From an uncultured Bacillota bacterium (GTDB lineage: Bacteria; Bacillota; Clostridia; Peptostreptococcales; Anaerovoracaceae): a stretch of 7,998 nt of DNA. The stretch spans positions 1 to 7,998 of the forward strand of contig CAMOXP010000056.1 of NCBI GenBank assembly GCA_946629205.1, in the 5' to 3' direction. A program made the translations under genes and the position numbers. This document shows positions 1 through 5,945 of this stretch, one piece after another (position 1 is the stretch's first letter; every line of letters begins with the position of its first letter). The notes under the pieces are model-generated. The model was given only the letters and a program-made list of their open reading frames with translations, made no database searches and was not told the origin of the DNA.

Positions 1-42
1 TATCTGAATCATTTGAAGAAACACGATAATCACAGAAACACG

Positions 43-76
43 AAGCGGCACAGGCAGACCTGGAGCCGCTTTTTTA
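43..76 (+). terminator. Rho-independent terminator ahead of the trpB2 leader ORF
   Basis: A perfect 7-bp stem, AAGCGGC (43-49) with GCCGCTT (65-71), encloses a second 4-bp stem, CAGG (51-54) with CCTG (59-62). A run of six T follows at 70-75. This is the standard shape of an intrinsic terminator on the + strand. It may end a transcript entering from the left, or it may be the terminator half of an attenuator whose alternative fold lies off the window. No T-box sequence is visible in positions 1-42, so a T-box assignment is not supported. The Shine-Dalgarno of the small ORF begins only 5 nt after the T-run. Confidence 0.75.
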
Positions 77-93
77 TTACAGGAGAAGAAATC

Positions 94-135
94 ATGAGAT
101 ATACCAAGTATTGGCGCAGCCGCGCCGGAATATGA
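94..135 (+). CDS. Putative Trp-containing leader peptide of trpB2 (13 codons)
   Basis: An ATG at 94 is preceded by AGGAG at 81-85 with 8 nt spacing, a very good ribosome binding site. The frame encodes MRYTKYWRSRAGI and stops with TGA at 133-135, 153 nt before trpB2. The single Trp is residue 7. A 5-bp GC-only hairpin, GGCGC (113-117) with GCGCC (122-126), spans the DNA from the Trp codon to the Ala codon, so a ribosome translating the ORF would open it. A short Trp-containing ORF directly upstream of a tryptophan synthase gene suggests a regulatory leader that senses Trp or Trp-tRNA; that role is inference. The C-terminal Arg-Ala-Gly also occurs in the SecM arrest motif, a short and possibly chance match. 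Alternatively, the same frame is open back to position 1, so this could be the C-terminus of a longer ORF starting off the window. The terminator crossing that frame argues against this. Confidence 0.5.
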   Translation: MRYTKYWRSRAGI

Positions 136-222
136 ATCAATAAGAGATAAGTTAAACCGATAAGCAATACAAGCCAAAACACTAGAATAAGAAATTATTA
201 TTACAACAAACTAACGCAAAGA

Positions 223-239
223 ACAAAGCTATGCTTTGT
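223..239. promoter_or_regulatory. Perfect inverted repeat upstream of trpB2 (operator or mRNA hairpin)
   Basis: ACAAAGC (223-229) and GCTTTGT (233-239) are perfect inverted 7-mers separated by TAT. No T-run follows, so it is not a terminator. It could be a dimeric repressor operator or an RNA hairpin in the trpB2 leader. A second, weaker inverted repeat follows, TGCAG (252-256) with CTGCA (263-267), ending 6 nt before the AAAGG at 274-278 that precedes the trpB2 ATG. A role in trpB2 control is inferred from position only. Confidence 0.4.
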
Positions 240-288
240 ATCAATAACAGATGCAGTATCAGCTGCAATAGAGAAAGGAAACAGAACA

Positions 289-1662
289 ATGACTAAGGAA
301 CAGATTCCATATAAGATATACCTCGAAGAAAATGAGATGCCGCAGGCATGGTACAATCTGCGGGCGGACATGATCAATAAGCCCGCGCCGTTGATCCACC
401 CGGGGACACACCAGCCGATGACGCTGGAAGAGCTCTCACCGGTATTCTGCGAAGAGCTCTGCAAGCAGGAACTGAACAACGAAGATCCGTTCATCGAGAT
501 CCCGCAGGAGATCCGGGACTTCTACAAGATGTACCGGCCGTCACCGCTCGTCAGAGCATACTGCCTGGAGGAGAAGCTGGGCACCCCGGCCAAGATCTAC
601 TACAAGTTCGAGGGCAACAACACCAGCGGCAGCCACAAGCTCAACTCCGCCATCGCTCAGGCGTACTACGCCAAGCAGCAGGGTCTCAAAGGCGTGACCA
701 CTGAGACCGGCGCCGGCCAGTGGGGTACTGCCCTTTCCATGGCCTGCTCCTACTTCGATCTGGACTGCAAAGTCTTCATGGTCAAAGTATCCTATGAGCA
801 GAAACCGTTCAGAAGAGAAGTCATGAGAACCTACGGCGCTGATGTCACACCTTCTCCGTCGACAACGACGGAAATCGGCAAGAAGATCCTCGAGGATCAC
901 CCCGGCACGACCGGAAGCCTCGGCTGCGCCATTTCAGAAGCCGTTGAAGTGGCAACGTCCACACCGGGGTACAGATATGTTCTGGGAAGTGTTCTCAATC
1001 AGGTCCTGCTCCACCAGTCCATCATCGGCCTGGAAACAAAGGCTGCCCTCGACAAGTACGGCATCGTTCCGGATATGATCATCGGCTGCGCCGGCGGCGG
1101 CTCCAACCTGGGCGGGCTCATCGCGCCGTTCATGGGCGAGAAGATCAAAGGCAACGCGGACTACCGCATCATCGCGGTCGAGCCGATGTCCTGCCCGAGC
1201 TTCACAAGAGGCAAATACGCTTATGACTTTGCCGATACAGGCATGGTCTGCCCGCTGGCCAAGATGTACACGCTCGGAAGCGGATTCATCCCCGCGGCTA
1301 ACCACGCCGGCGGCCTACGGTACCACGGCATGAGCCCCGTGCTTTCACAGCTCTACGATGACGGACTTATGGAGGCCGTTGCTGTTCCGCAGACAGAGGT
1401 CTTCGCAGCCGCGGAAGAGTTCGCCAGAGTAGAAGGCATACTGCCTGCTCCGGAAAGCTCCCACGCCATCAAGGTCGCGCTTGACGAAGCCAAGAAGTGC
1501 ATCGAGACAGGCGAAGAGAAGACCATCGTGTTCGGACTTACCGGAACCGGTTATTTCGACATGGTCGCCTACGAGAAATTCCACGACGGCGTTATGGATG
1601 ACTACATCCCGACCGACGAAGAACTGCAGAAGTACTTCGAGACACTGCCAAAAGTCGATTAA
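289..1662 (+). CDS. trpB2: Tryptophan synthase beta chain, TrpB2 type
   Basis: This PLP enzyme condenses indole with L-serine, or possibly O-phosphoserine in some TrpB2 members, to give L-tryptophan in the cytoplasm. At 457 aa it is longer than classical TrpB (about 400 aa). It has the extended N-terminus typical of TrpB2 (residues 1-80, with WYNLRADM near 21-28). Visible motifs are GSHKLN with the PLP-binding Lys117, ETGAGQWG with the catalytic Glu139, the glycine-rich CAGGGSNLGG at 267-276 that holds the PLP phosphate, and EGILPAPESSHA near 382-393. The ATG at 289 is supported by AAAGG at 274-278. No trpA lies downstream: the gene ends at a terminator and faces the fatty-acid operon. TrpB2 without a TrpA partner is usually linked to salvage of free indole. 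Control may involve the upstream leader ORF and hairpins. The family call is firm; the in vivo role is inferred. Confidence 0.93.
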   Translation: MTKEQIPYKIYLEENEMPQAWYNLRADMINKPAPLIHPGTHQPMTLEELSPVFCEELCKQELNNEDPFIEIPQEIRDFYKMYRPSPLVRAYCLEEKLGTPAKIYYKFEGNNTSGSHKLNSAIAQAYYAKQQGLKGVTTETGAGQWGTALSMACSYFDLDCKVFMVKVSYEQKPFRREVMRTYGADVTPSPSTTTEIGKKILEDHPGTTGSLGCAISEAVEVATSTPGYRYVLGSVLNQVLLHQSIIGLETKAALDKYGIVPDMIIGCAGGGSNLGGLIAPFMGEKIKGNADYRIIAVEPMSCPSFTRGKYAYDFADTGMVCPLAKMYTLGSGFIPAANHAGGLRYHGMSPVLSQLYDDGLMEAVAVPQTEVFAAAEEFARVEGILPAPESSHAIKVALDEAKKCIETGEEKTIVFGLTGTGYFDMVAYEKFHDGVMDDYIPTDEELQKYFETLPKVD

Positions 1663-1708
1663 CGAATCGCCTCTTACGAAAGAATCATCTCTTTGAAATA
1701 ATAACGAA

Positions 1709-1752
1709 AACACCCCTTCGCTGTTCGGAAGAAAGCGAGGGGGTGTTTTTTT
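1709..1752. terminator. Bidirectional terminator between trpB2 and the fab operon
   Basis: The left arm AACACCCCTTCGCT (1709-1722) pairs with AGCGAGGGGGTGTT (1734-1747), giving about 14 bp with one T-G wobble and an 11-nt loop. On the + strand a T-run follows at 1746-1752. On the minus strand the A-tract at 1707-1710 supplies a shorter U-run. It therefore fits a shared terminator for the converging trpB2 and fab/fabT transcripts. It lies 46 nt after the trpB2 stop and 40 nt after the regulator stop. Confidence 0.9.
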
Positions 1753-1792
1753 GATGCTTGTTTGATACTTAACTGTTTATTTTGTTTATGAC

Positions 1793-2257
1793 TTATTTGT
1801 GTTTCTTCTCAGATTCCCTGGTACTGTCTGCGAAGAACTGGTTCAGCTTGCACAGTCCCGAGTAGAGGGCGTCCTGCTCTTCAGGAGTCAGGTCCTCGCT
1901 CAGGGCCCGGGCCATCTCTTCGCTGTACTTGAGCTGATAGCGGGCGTATATCCTGCCTTTGCGCGTCACTTTAACGAGGATGTTCCGGTGATTGGTCGGA
2001 TCCACCTTTCGCTCAACCAGACCATGTTTCTCCAGCTTTTTGATGGTCATGGTAGCAGAAGGCCGGGATATCTTGAGATAGTCCGCAACACTGCTGATAT
2101 TCGTCCCGTTCTTGAAACCCATGATAAAAGTTACAGCGTTCCGGTCACGGAATGTGAAATTGCCGCTGCTGTACTTTCTCTTGGTCTCTTCAGCCAGGAG
2201 CACGTTATGATACGCCTCCGTCAGGACGGCATTTAACTTGCTGGTGAACTCAGTCAT
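1793..2257 (-). CDS. fabT: MarR-family transcriptional regulator, FabT-like
   Basis: This 154-aa winged helix-turn-helix protein probably represses the fatty-acid synthesis genes, as FabT does in streptococci with long-chain acyl-ACP as corepressor. Residues 53-61 (ISSVADYLK) form the first HTH helix. Residues 65-79 (RPSATMTIKKLEKHG) form the recognition helix. The wing follows, ending in the MarR-like VKVTRKG near 95-101. I chose the ATG at 2257 because it follows the fabF2 stop codon by a single base, giving tight translational coupling, and it yields a normal MarR length. An upstream in-frame ATG at 2359 would add 34 residues that merely read fabF2 in another frame. The nearest Shine-Dalgarno-like GGAG (2270-2273) is 12 nt away, so expression probably relies on coupling. 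Its place at the end of the operon is unusual, as streptococcal fabT heads the cluster. The MarR family is certain; the FabT role rests on context. Confidence 0.8.
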   Translation of the reverse strand: MTEFTSKLNAVLTEAYHNVLLAEETKRKYSSGNFTFRDRNAVTFIMGFKNGTNISSVADYLKISRPSATMTIKKLEKHGLVERKVDPTNHRNILVKVTRKGRIYARYQLKYSEEMARALSEDLTPEEQDALYSGLCKLNQFFADSTRESEKKHK

Positions 2258-2258
2258 T

Positions 2259-3479
2259 TTACTTATACGCTCCAACGATAATGCTGGAGTTCTGTCCTCC
2301 GAATCCGAATGCATTGGACATGGCGTATTTGAGGTTTTTGGCTGTGATCGTTGAAACATAGTTCAGATCACAGAGCGGATCCGGGTTGTCCAGATTCAGC
2401 GTCGCCGCGATCATTCCTGTTTCGATGGAACGAATGCAGGTGATCACTTCCGTGATGCCGCCGGCACCCATCATGTGGCCGGTCGCCGCCTTTGTTGAAT
2501 TCAGCACCAGATCCTTCGCCGCATCTCCGAACACCGCCTTCACGGCTTCCGTTTCAGCGACGTCACCCTTGTGGGTCGCAGTACCGTGTGTGTTGATGTA
2601 TCCGATGTCTTCCGGCTTGATGCCTGCGATCTCGATGGCCTGCTTCATGCACAGGATCTCCCCTTCCCCGTCAGGACGAGGTGTCACAGGGTGATAGGCG
2701 TCAGTGTTGTTGCCGAAGCCCGCAAGCTCCGCATAGATTTTCGCGCCTCTCGCCTTCGCATGTTCCTCTGTCTCGATCACGATCGCTCCGCCGCCTTCTC
2801 CTAATACAAAACCATCCCTGTCTTTATCGAATGGCCTGCAGGCGTGCTGCGGATCGTCGTTGTTCGCGCTGAGCGCTTTCGCGGCAGCAAGCGACTGGAT
2901 CAGGATCGGTTCCGTTCCTGATTCCGCACCGACTGCAACCATCATGTCGGCCATCCCGAACTGCAGCATCATTGCAGAAAGTGTAATCGCGTCACCGCCG
3001 GATGCGCACGCCGTGTTGAGTGTCATGCTCGGACCGTGGATATTGTGCTCGATGGCAATCTGGGAAGCGCTGACATTGCCCAGAGATTTCGGCAGAAATC
3101 TGGGACCAACTCTCTTCAGGGTCGACCCAATATACTTCCGTTCCGTCTCTGTGATCGTGCCGATTCCGTTCAGCGCCGTACCGACAACGATTCCCGTTCT
3201 ATAGGGGTCGATCTCCACTTCGGAAATCGCCTGTCCAGCTGCCACATACGCCAGCTGCATGAACCGGTCCATTTCGCCGGCCTTCTTGCGCGGAATGTGA
3301 TCCTTCGGATTGAAATCATGGATCTCTCCGGCAAACTTGATCGGCAGTTCATCTGTATCGATGTTCCGGATGTAATCGATGCCTGTCTTGCAGGACATCA
3401 GATTGTCCCAGTACTCCTGCACGCCAATGCCGATGGGGGTGACTGCCCCCATACCGGTGATTACTAATTTCTTGTCCAT
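2259..3479 (-). CDS. fabF: Beta-ketoacyl-ACP synthase II, second copy (FabF2)
   Basis: This thiolase-fold condensing enzyme extends acyl-ACP by two carbons using malonyl-ACP. The 406 aa match the KAS II length. The catalytic triad is intact: Cys158 in NTACASGG, His298 in NTHGTATHKGD and His335 in NSTKAATGHMMG, with the conserved Lys330. The gatekeeper loop reads AFGFGGQN (390-397), where many FabF proteins have Thr or His in place of Gln396. The loop after the first catalytic His is also divergent, with THKGD where FabF1 has TPLND. It starts 2 nt after the fabZ stop. Its ribosome binding site AAGGAG (3485-3490) lies inside the last fabZ codons, 5 nt from the ATG. It is clearly a paralogue of the upstream FabF1 but well diverged. 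It may differ in acyl-chain preference, like FabB or enterococcal FabO; that specificity is inference. Confidence 0.92.
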   Translation of the reverse strand: MDKKLVITGMGAVTPIGIGVQEYWDNLMSCKTGIDYIRNIDTDELPIKFAGEIHDFNPKDHIPRKKAGEMDRFMQLAYVAAGQAISEVEIDPYRTGIVVGTALNGIGTITETERKYIGSTLKRVGPRFLPKSLGNVSASQIAIEHNIHGPSMTLNTACASGGDAITLSAMMLQFGMADMMVAVGAESGTEPILIQSLAAAKALSANNDDPQHACRPFDKDRDGFVLGEGGGAIVIETEEHAKARGAKIYAELAGFGNNTDAYHPVTPRPDGEGEILCMKQAIEIAGIKPEDIGYINTHGTATHKGDVAETEAVKAVFGDAAKDLVLNSTKAATGHMMGAGGITEVITCIRSIETGMIAATLNLDNPDPLCDLNYVSTITAKNLKYAMSNAFGFGGQNSSIIVGAYK

Positions 3480-3481
3480 TA

Positions 3482-3925
3482 TTACTCCTTCACAAGCACG
3501 AATGAGAACTCAGCTTTCACTGCCACCTTGCCGTCCACACGGCCTTCGCCCTTAGCGAAATAAAAAGGCGGCTTCGCTTTCGTAATCTCGCACTTTGACT
3601 CGAATGTGTCTCCCGGCTTTACAGGACTTCTGAACTTCACGTTATTGAGCCCTGTAAACATGGTCCCCGTACCTTCTTCCACGACATCCTGCAGAAGTAC
3701 GCAGGAAGACTGGGCCATCATCTCGCAAAGGATCACGCCCGGCACGATTGGATTCCCCGGGAAATGTCCCTGCAGGAAAAACTCATCGCCGCGGATATGG
3801 TACTTGCCGTAGGAGACCTTTTTCTCATTTCCGTCTTTGTCTGTTTCTGTAATGACTTCAGCCTCTTCCACGAGCAGCATATTGTCTCTGTGAGGCAGGA
3901 TCTTCATTAATTCTTCTTTATTCAT
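3482..3925 (-). CDS. fabZ: 3-hydroxyacyl-ACP dehydratase (FabZ)
   Basis: This hotdog-fold dehydratase converts 3-hydroxyacyl-ACP to trans-2-enoyl-ACP. The 147-aa protein has the N-terminal signature LPHRDNML (10-17) and the active-site segment QGHFPGNPIVPGVILCEMMAQ starting at residue 52, with catalytic His54 and Glu68. The Glu places it with FabZ rather than FabA, which has Asp. The segment between the N-terminal signature and the active site (about residues 21-50, with a charged stretch at 27-36) is roughly seven residues longer than in E. coli FabZ. The start overlaps the fabF1 end by 8 nt. Only a weak AGGA (3936-3939) precedes it, so translation is probably coupled to fabF1. It is tightly linked to fabF2 downstream. 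Whether it can also isomerise the double bond, as enterococcal FabN does, cannot be read from the sequence. Confidence 0.93.
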   Translation of the reverse strand: MNKEELMKILPHRDNMLLVEEAEVITETDKDGNEKKVSYGKYHIRGDEFFLQGHFPGNPIVPGVILCEMMAQSSCVLLQDVVEEGTGTMFTGLNNVKFRSPVKPGDTFESKCEITKAKPPFYFAKGEGRVDGKVAVKAEFSFVLVKE

Positions 3926-5159
3926 ATTTCTTAAATCCTATACATGCATTGTGACCGCCGAATCCGAGGGAAGTGGAGAGCGCGCAGTCGAACTCGCCCT
4001 TCGCTGCAACATTCGGTGTGTAGTTCAGATCGCACTCCGGATCCGGAACATCCAGATTGATCGTCGGAGGAACGATCCCGTTTTTGATAGTTAAGATCGA
4101 AGCAATCGCTTCTACTGCACCTGTTCCGCCGAGCATATGTCCGGTCATGGACTTGGTGGAACTGATGGTGATCTTGTAAGCGTCGTCGCCGAACACTTTC
4201 TTCAGAGCGATGGTCTCTGATTTGTCATTGAGAGGCGTACCTGTTCCGTGTGCGTTGACATATACCTTCGCCGGATCGATGACGCCCTCTTTGCAGCATT
4301 CGTCATAAGCGTCCTTGATTGCCTTTGAGCCTGCTTTTGCTTCAGGATCCGGTGCTGTCATATGATGGGCGTCGCAAGTCGAGCCATAACCTGCCAGCTC
4401 AGCGTAGATCTTCGCGCCTCTTGCCTTTGCGTGCTCCTCGCTCTCGATAACCAGCGCACCCGCGCCTTCGCCGATGACGAAGCCGCCTCTTTCCTTATTG
4501 AACGGAAGGCTTGCTCTGTTCACATCATCTGTCATGTTCAGCGCCTGCATTTTGATGAAGCCTGAAAGGCCGGTCCGTGTCAGCGCCGCTTCCGTTCCGC
4601 CTGTGATGACCACGTCTGCATATCCGTGTCTGATCAGACGCAACGCTTCGCCGATGGCGTTGGTTCCTGATGCGCAAGCGGATACAGACGGCAGAGCCGG
4701 ACCACGCATGCCGTATCTGATGGCAATCGTACCGGCAGCCATGTTCGGTATCATCATTGGAATGAAGTATGGTGATACGAATCTCGGACCCTTCGTCAGA
4801 AGTTTTTCAAAATTGTTTTCGAACGTCTCGATGCCGCCGATGCCGGATCCGAAGTAGACCGCTGCTCTCTCCGGATCATACTGACCCTCGATGCCGCTGT
4901 CTTCAAAGGCCTGTGTTGCGGCTGCAACTGCCATGTGTACGTTGTGGTCGGATCTTCTGACTTCGCTCTTCTCCATGTACTGGGTCGGATCGAAGTCCTT
5001 GACCTCTGCGCCGATTTTGACTGCGTAATCTGTTGTGTCAAATCTGGTGATCGGACCGATGCCGTTCACGCCAGAGATGATGTTGTTCCAGAATGTTTCT
5101 ACGTCATTTCCTACCGGTGATACAAGACCCATTCCGGTTACTACTACTTTTCTTTCCAT
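3918..5159 (-). CDS. fabF: Beta-ketoacyl-ACP synthase II, first copy (FabF1)
   Basis: This is the canonical elongating condensing enzyme of type II fatty-acid synthesis. The 413-aa protein has catalytic Cys162 in VSACASGTNA, His304 in VNAHGTGTPLND and His341 in SSTKSMTGHMLG, with Lys336. The gatekeeper Phe400 lies in SLGFGGHN (397-404). All motifs are closer to textbook FabF than those of the second copy, so this is the likely housekeeping enzyme. It lies 57 nt downstream of fabG, the second-largest gap among the visible operon junctions, and that gap holds three Shine-Dalgarno motifs. The proximal AGGAG (5167-5171) is 7 nt from the ATG at 5159 and fixes the start. Its 3' end overlaps the fabZ start by 8 nt. 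The accB gene that follows fabF in the streptococcal cluster is absent here. Confidence 0.95.
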   Translation of the reverse strand: MERKVVVTGMGLVSPVGNDVETFWNNIISGVNGIGPITRFDTTDYAVKIGAEVKDFDPTQYMEKSEVRRSDHNVHMAVAAATQAFEDSGIEGQYDPERAAVYFGSGIGGIETFENNFEKLLTKGPRFVSPYFIPMMIPNMAAGTIAIRYGMRGPALPSVSACASGTNAIGEALRLIRHGYADVVITGGTEAALTRTGLSGFIKMQALNMTDDVNRASLPFNKERGGFVIGEGAGALVIESEEHAKARGAKIYAELAGYGSTCDAHHMTAPDPEAKAGSKAIKDAYDECCKEGVIDPAKVYVNAHGTGTPLNDKSETIALKKVFGDDAYKITISSTKSMTGHMLGGTGAVEAIASILTIKNGIVPPTINLDVPDPECDLNYTPNVAAKGEFDCALSTSLGFGGHNACIGFKKYE

Positions 5160-5161
5160 TG

Positions 5162-5204
5162 AGTTTCTCCTCTTGTAAGTTTCTCCTCTTGCGTATTTTC
5201 TCCT
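5162..5204 (-). promoter_or_regulatory. Tandem Shine-Dalgarno array before fabF1
   Basis: On the minus strand the 14-mer CAAGAGGAGAAACT occurs twice exactly (+ strand 5162-5175 and 5178-5191, period 16 nt). A third AGGAGAAA lies at 5197-5204, 17 nt further upstream. Only the copy nearest fabF1 is correctly spaced, with 7 nt between AGGAG (5167-5171) and the ATG. The others sit 23 and 40 nt from the start. It looks like a small tandem duplication of the ribosome binding site, which could act as ribosome standby sites and raise fabF1 translation. That effect is inference. Confidence 0.75.
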
Positions 5205-5216
5205 GCGTTCCTACTC

Positions 5217-5945
5217 CTACATAGCGATTCCGCCGTCTACCTTGATGACTTCGCCTGTAATATAACTTGCCGCGTCTGACGCCAGGAAGAAAATCAGGTC
5301 TGCCACTTCTTCAGCGGTTCCCATTCTCTTCATTGGGATCATATCGATCAGCGGATTGTTCTTGCTGAGGTTCGCTGTCATATCCGTTGCGATGAATCCG
5401 GGCGCGACCGCGTTGCAGCGTACGCCTCTTCCAACCAGTTCCTTCGCCGTTGACTTGGTGAGACCTACAACGCCCGCCTTTGACGTGCTGTAGTTAGCCT
5501 GGCCGGCGTTGCCGATCAGACCTGAAACGGACGATACATTCACGATGCATCCGTGTCTCTGCTTCATGAATATCGGCGTGCAGTGGCGGATCATGTTGAA
5601 CGTTCCCTTCAGGTTGACGCCGATGACCGCGTCGAAGTTTTCTTCCTTCATCATGGCGATGAGACCGTCTCTTGTGATGCCCGCGCAGTTGATCAGAATG
5701 TCGATGCTTCCGAATTCTTTTACGATATCTGCTACCGTTTCTTTGACTGCTGCAAAATCCGCAACATTCATACGGATTGCTTTTGCTTTCACGCCGAGGG
5801 CTTCGATCTCTTTGACGACTTCCGCCGCCTTCTCTTCCGGATCCATGTGGATGATGACGACGTCCGTACCGTCCGCGGCCAGCTTGAGCGCTGTCACTCT
5901 GCCGATGCCGGATCCTCCTCCTGTTACGACTGCTGTTTTACCCAT
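5217..5945 (-). CDS. fabG: 3-oxoacyl-ACP reductase (FabG)
   Basis: This short-chain dehydrogenase reduces 3-oxoacyl-ACP to 3-hydroxyacyl-ACP. The 242-aa protein has a Rossmann glycine motif TGGGSGIG (8-15), NCAG at 86-89, the conserved Asn111 in VNLKG, Ser139 in NVSSVSG, and Tyr152/Lys156 in YSTSKAG. This is a complete SDR active site. TRDGLIAMM (91-99) and the C-terminal KVDGGIAM are typical of FabG. The glycine motif lacks the Arg usual in FabG (TGxSRGIG), which helps bind the NADPH 2'-phosphate. Cofactor preference is therefore less certain. It overlaps the fabD end by 8 nt, and its AAGGAG (5955-5960) lies inside the last fabD codons. The operon position between fabD and fabF supports FabG over another SDR. 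Confidence 0.94.
   Translation of the reverse strand: MGKTAVVTGGGSGIGRVTALKLAADGTDVVIIHMDPEEKAAEVVKEIEALGVKAKAIRMNVADFAAVKETVADIVKEFGSIDILINCAGITRDGLIAMMKEENFDAVIGVNLKGTFNMIRHCTPIFMKQRHGCIVNVSSVSGLIGNAGQANYSTSKAGVVGLTKSTAKELVGRGVRCNAVAPGFIATDMTANLSKNNPLIDMIPMKRMGTAEEVADLIFFLASDAASYITGEVIKVDGGIAM

Noticed and set aside
25..30. GATAAT as a -10 box for the trpB2 leader
   Set aside because: The sequence 16-17 nt upstream matches TTGACA poorly, and transcription would start about 6 nt before an intrinsic terminator.
1..76. T-box riboswitch for trpB2
   Set aside because: The terminator fits, but no T-box consensus (AGGGTGG-like) or specifier structure is visible in the 42 nt before it. A T-box further left would not explain the leader ORF.
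1750..1775. Near-repeat TTTGATGCTTG / TTTGATACTTA as a FabT half-site pair
   Set aside because: It is a direct rather than inverted repeat, lies downstream of the operon end, and is in AT-rich sequence where such matches are expected.
2258..2359. N-terminal extension of the MarR regulator from an ATG at 2359
   Set aside because: These 34 codons overlap the end of fabF2 in another frame and show no MarR-like sequence. The ATG at 2257 gives a normal length and a coupled start.
2715..4450. Recent gene conversion between the two fabF copies, suggested by an identical protein stretch around EEHAKARGAKIYAELAG
   Set aside because: The DNA differs at many synonymous positions and the motif is conserved across KAS II enzymes, so purifying selection explains it.
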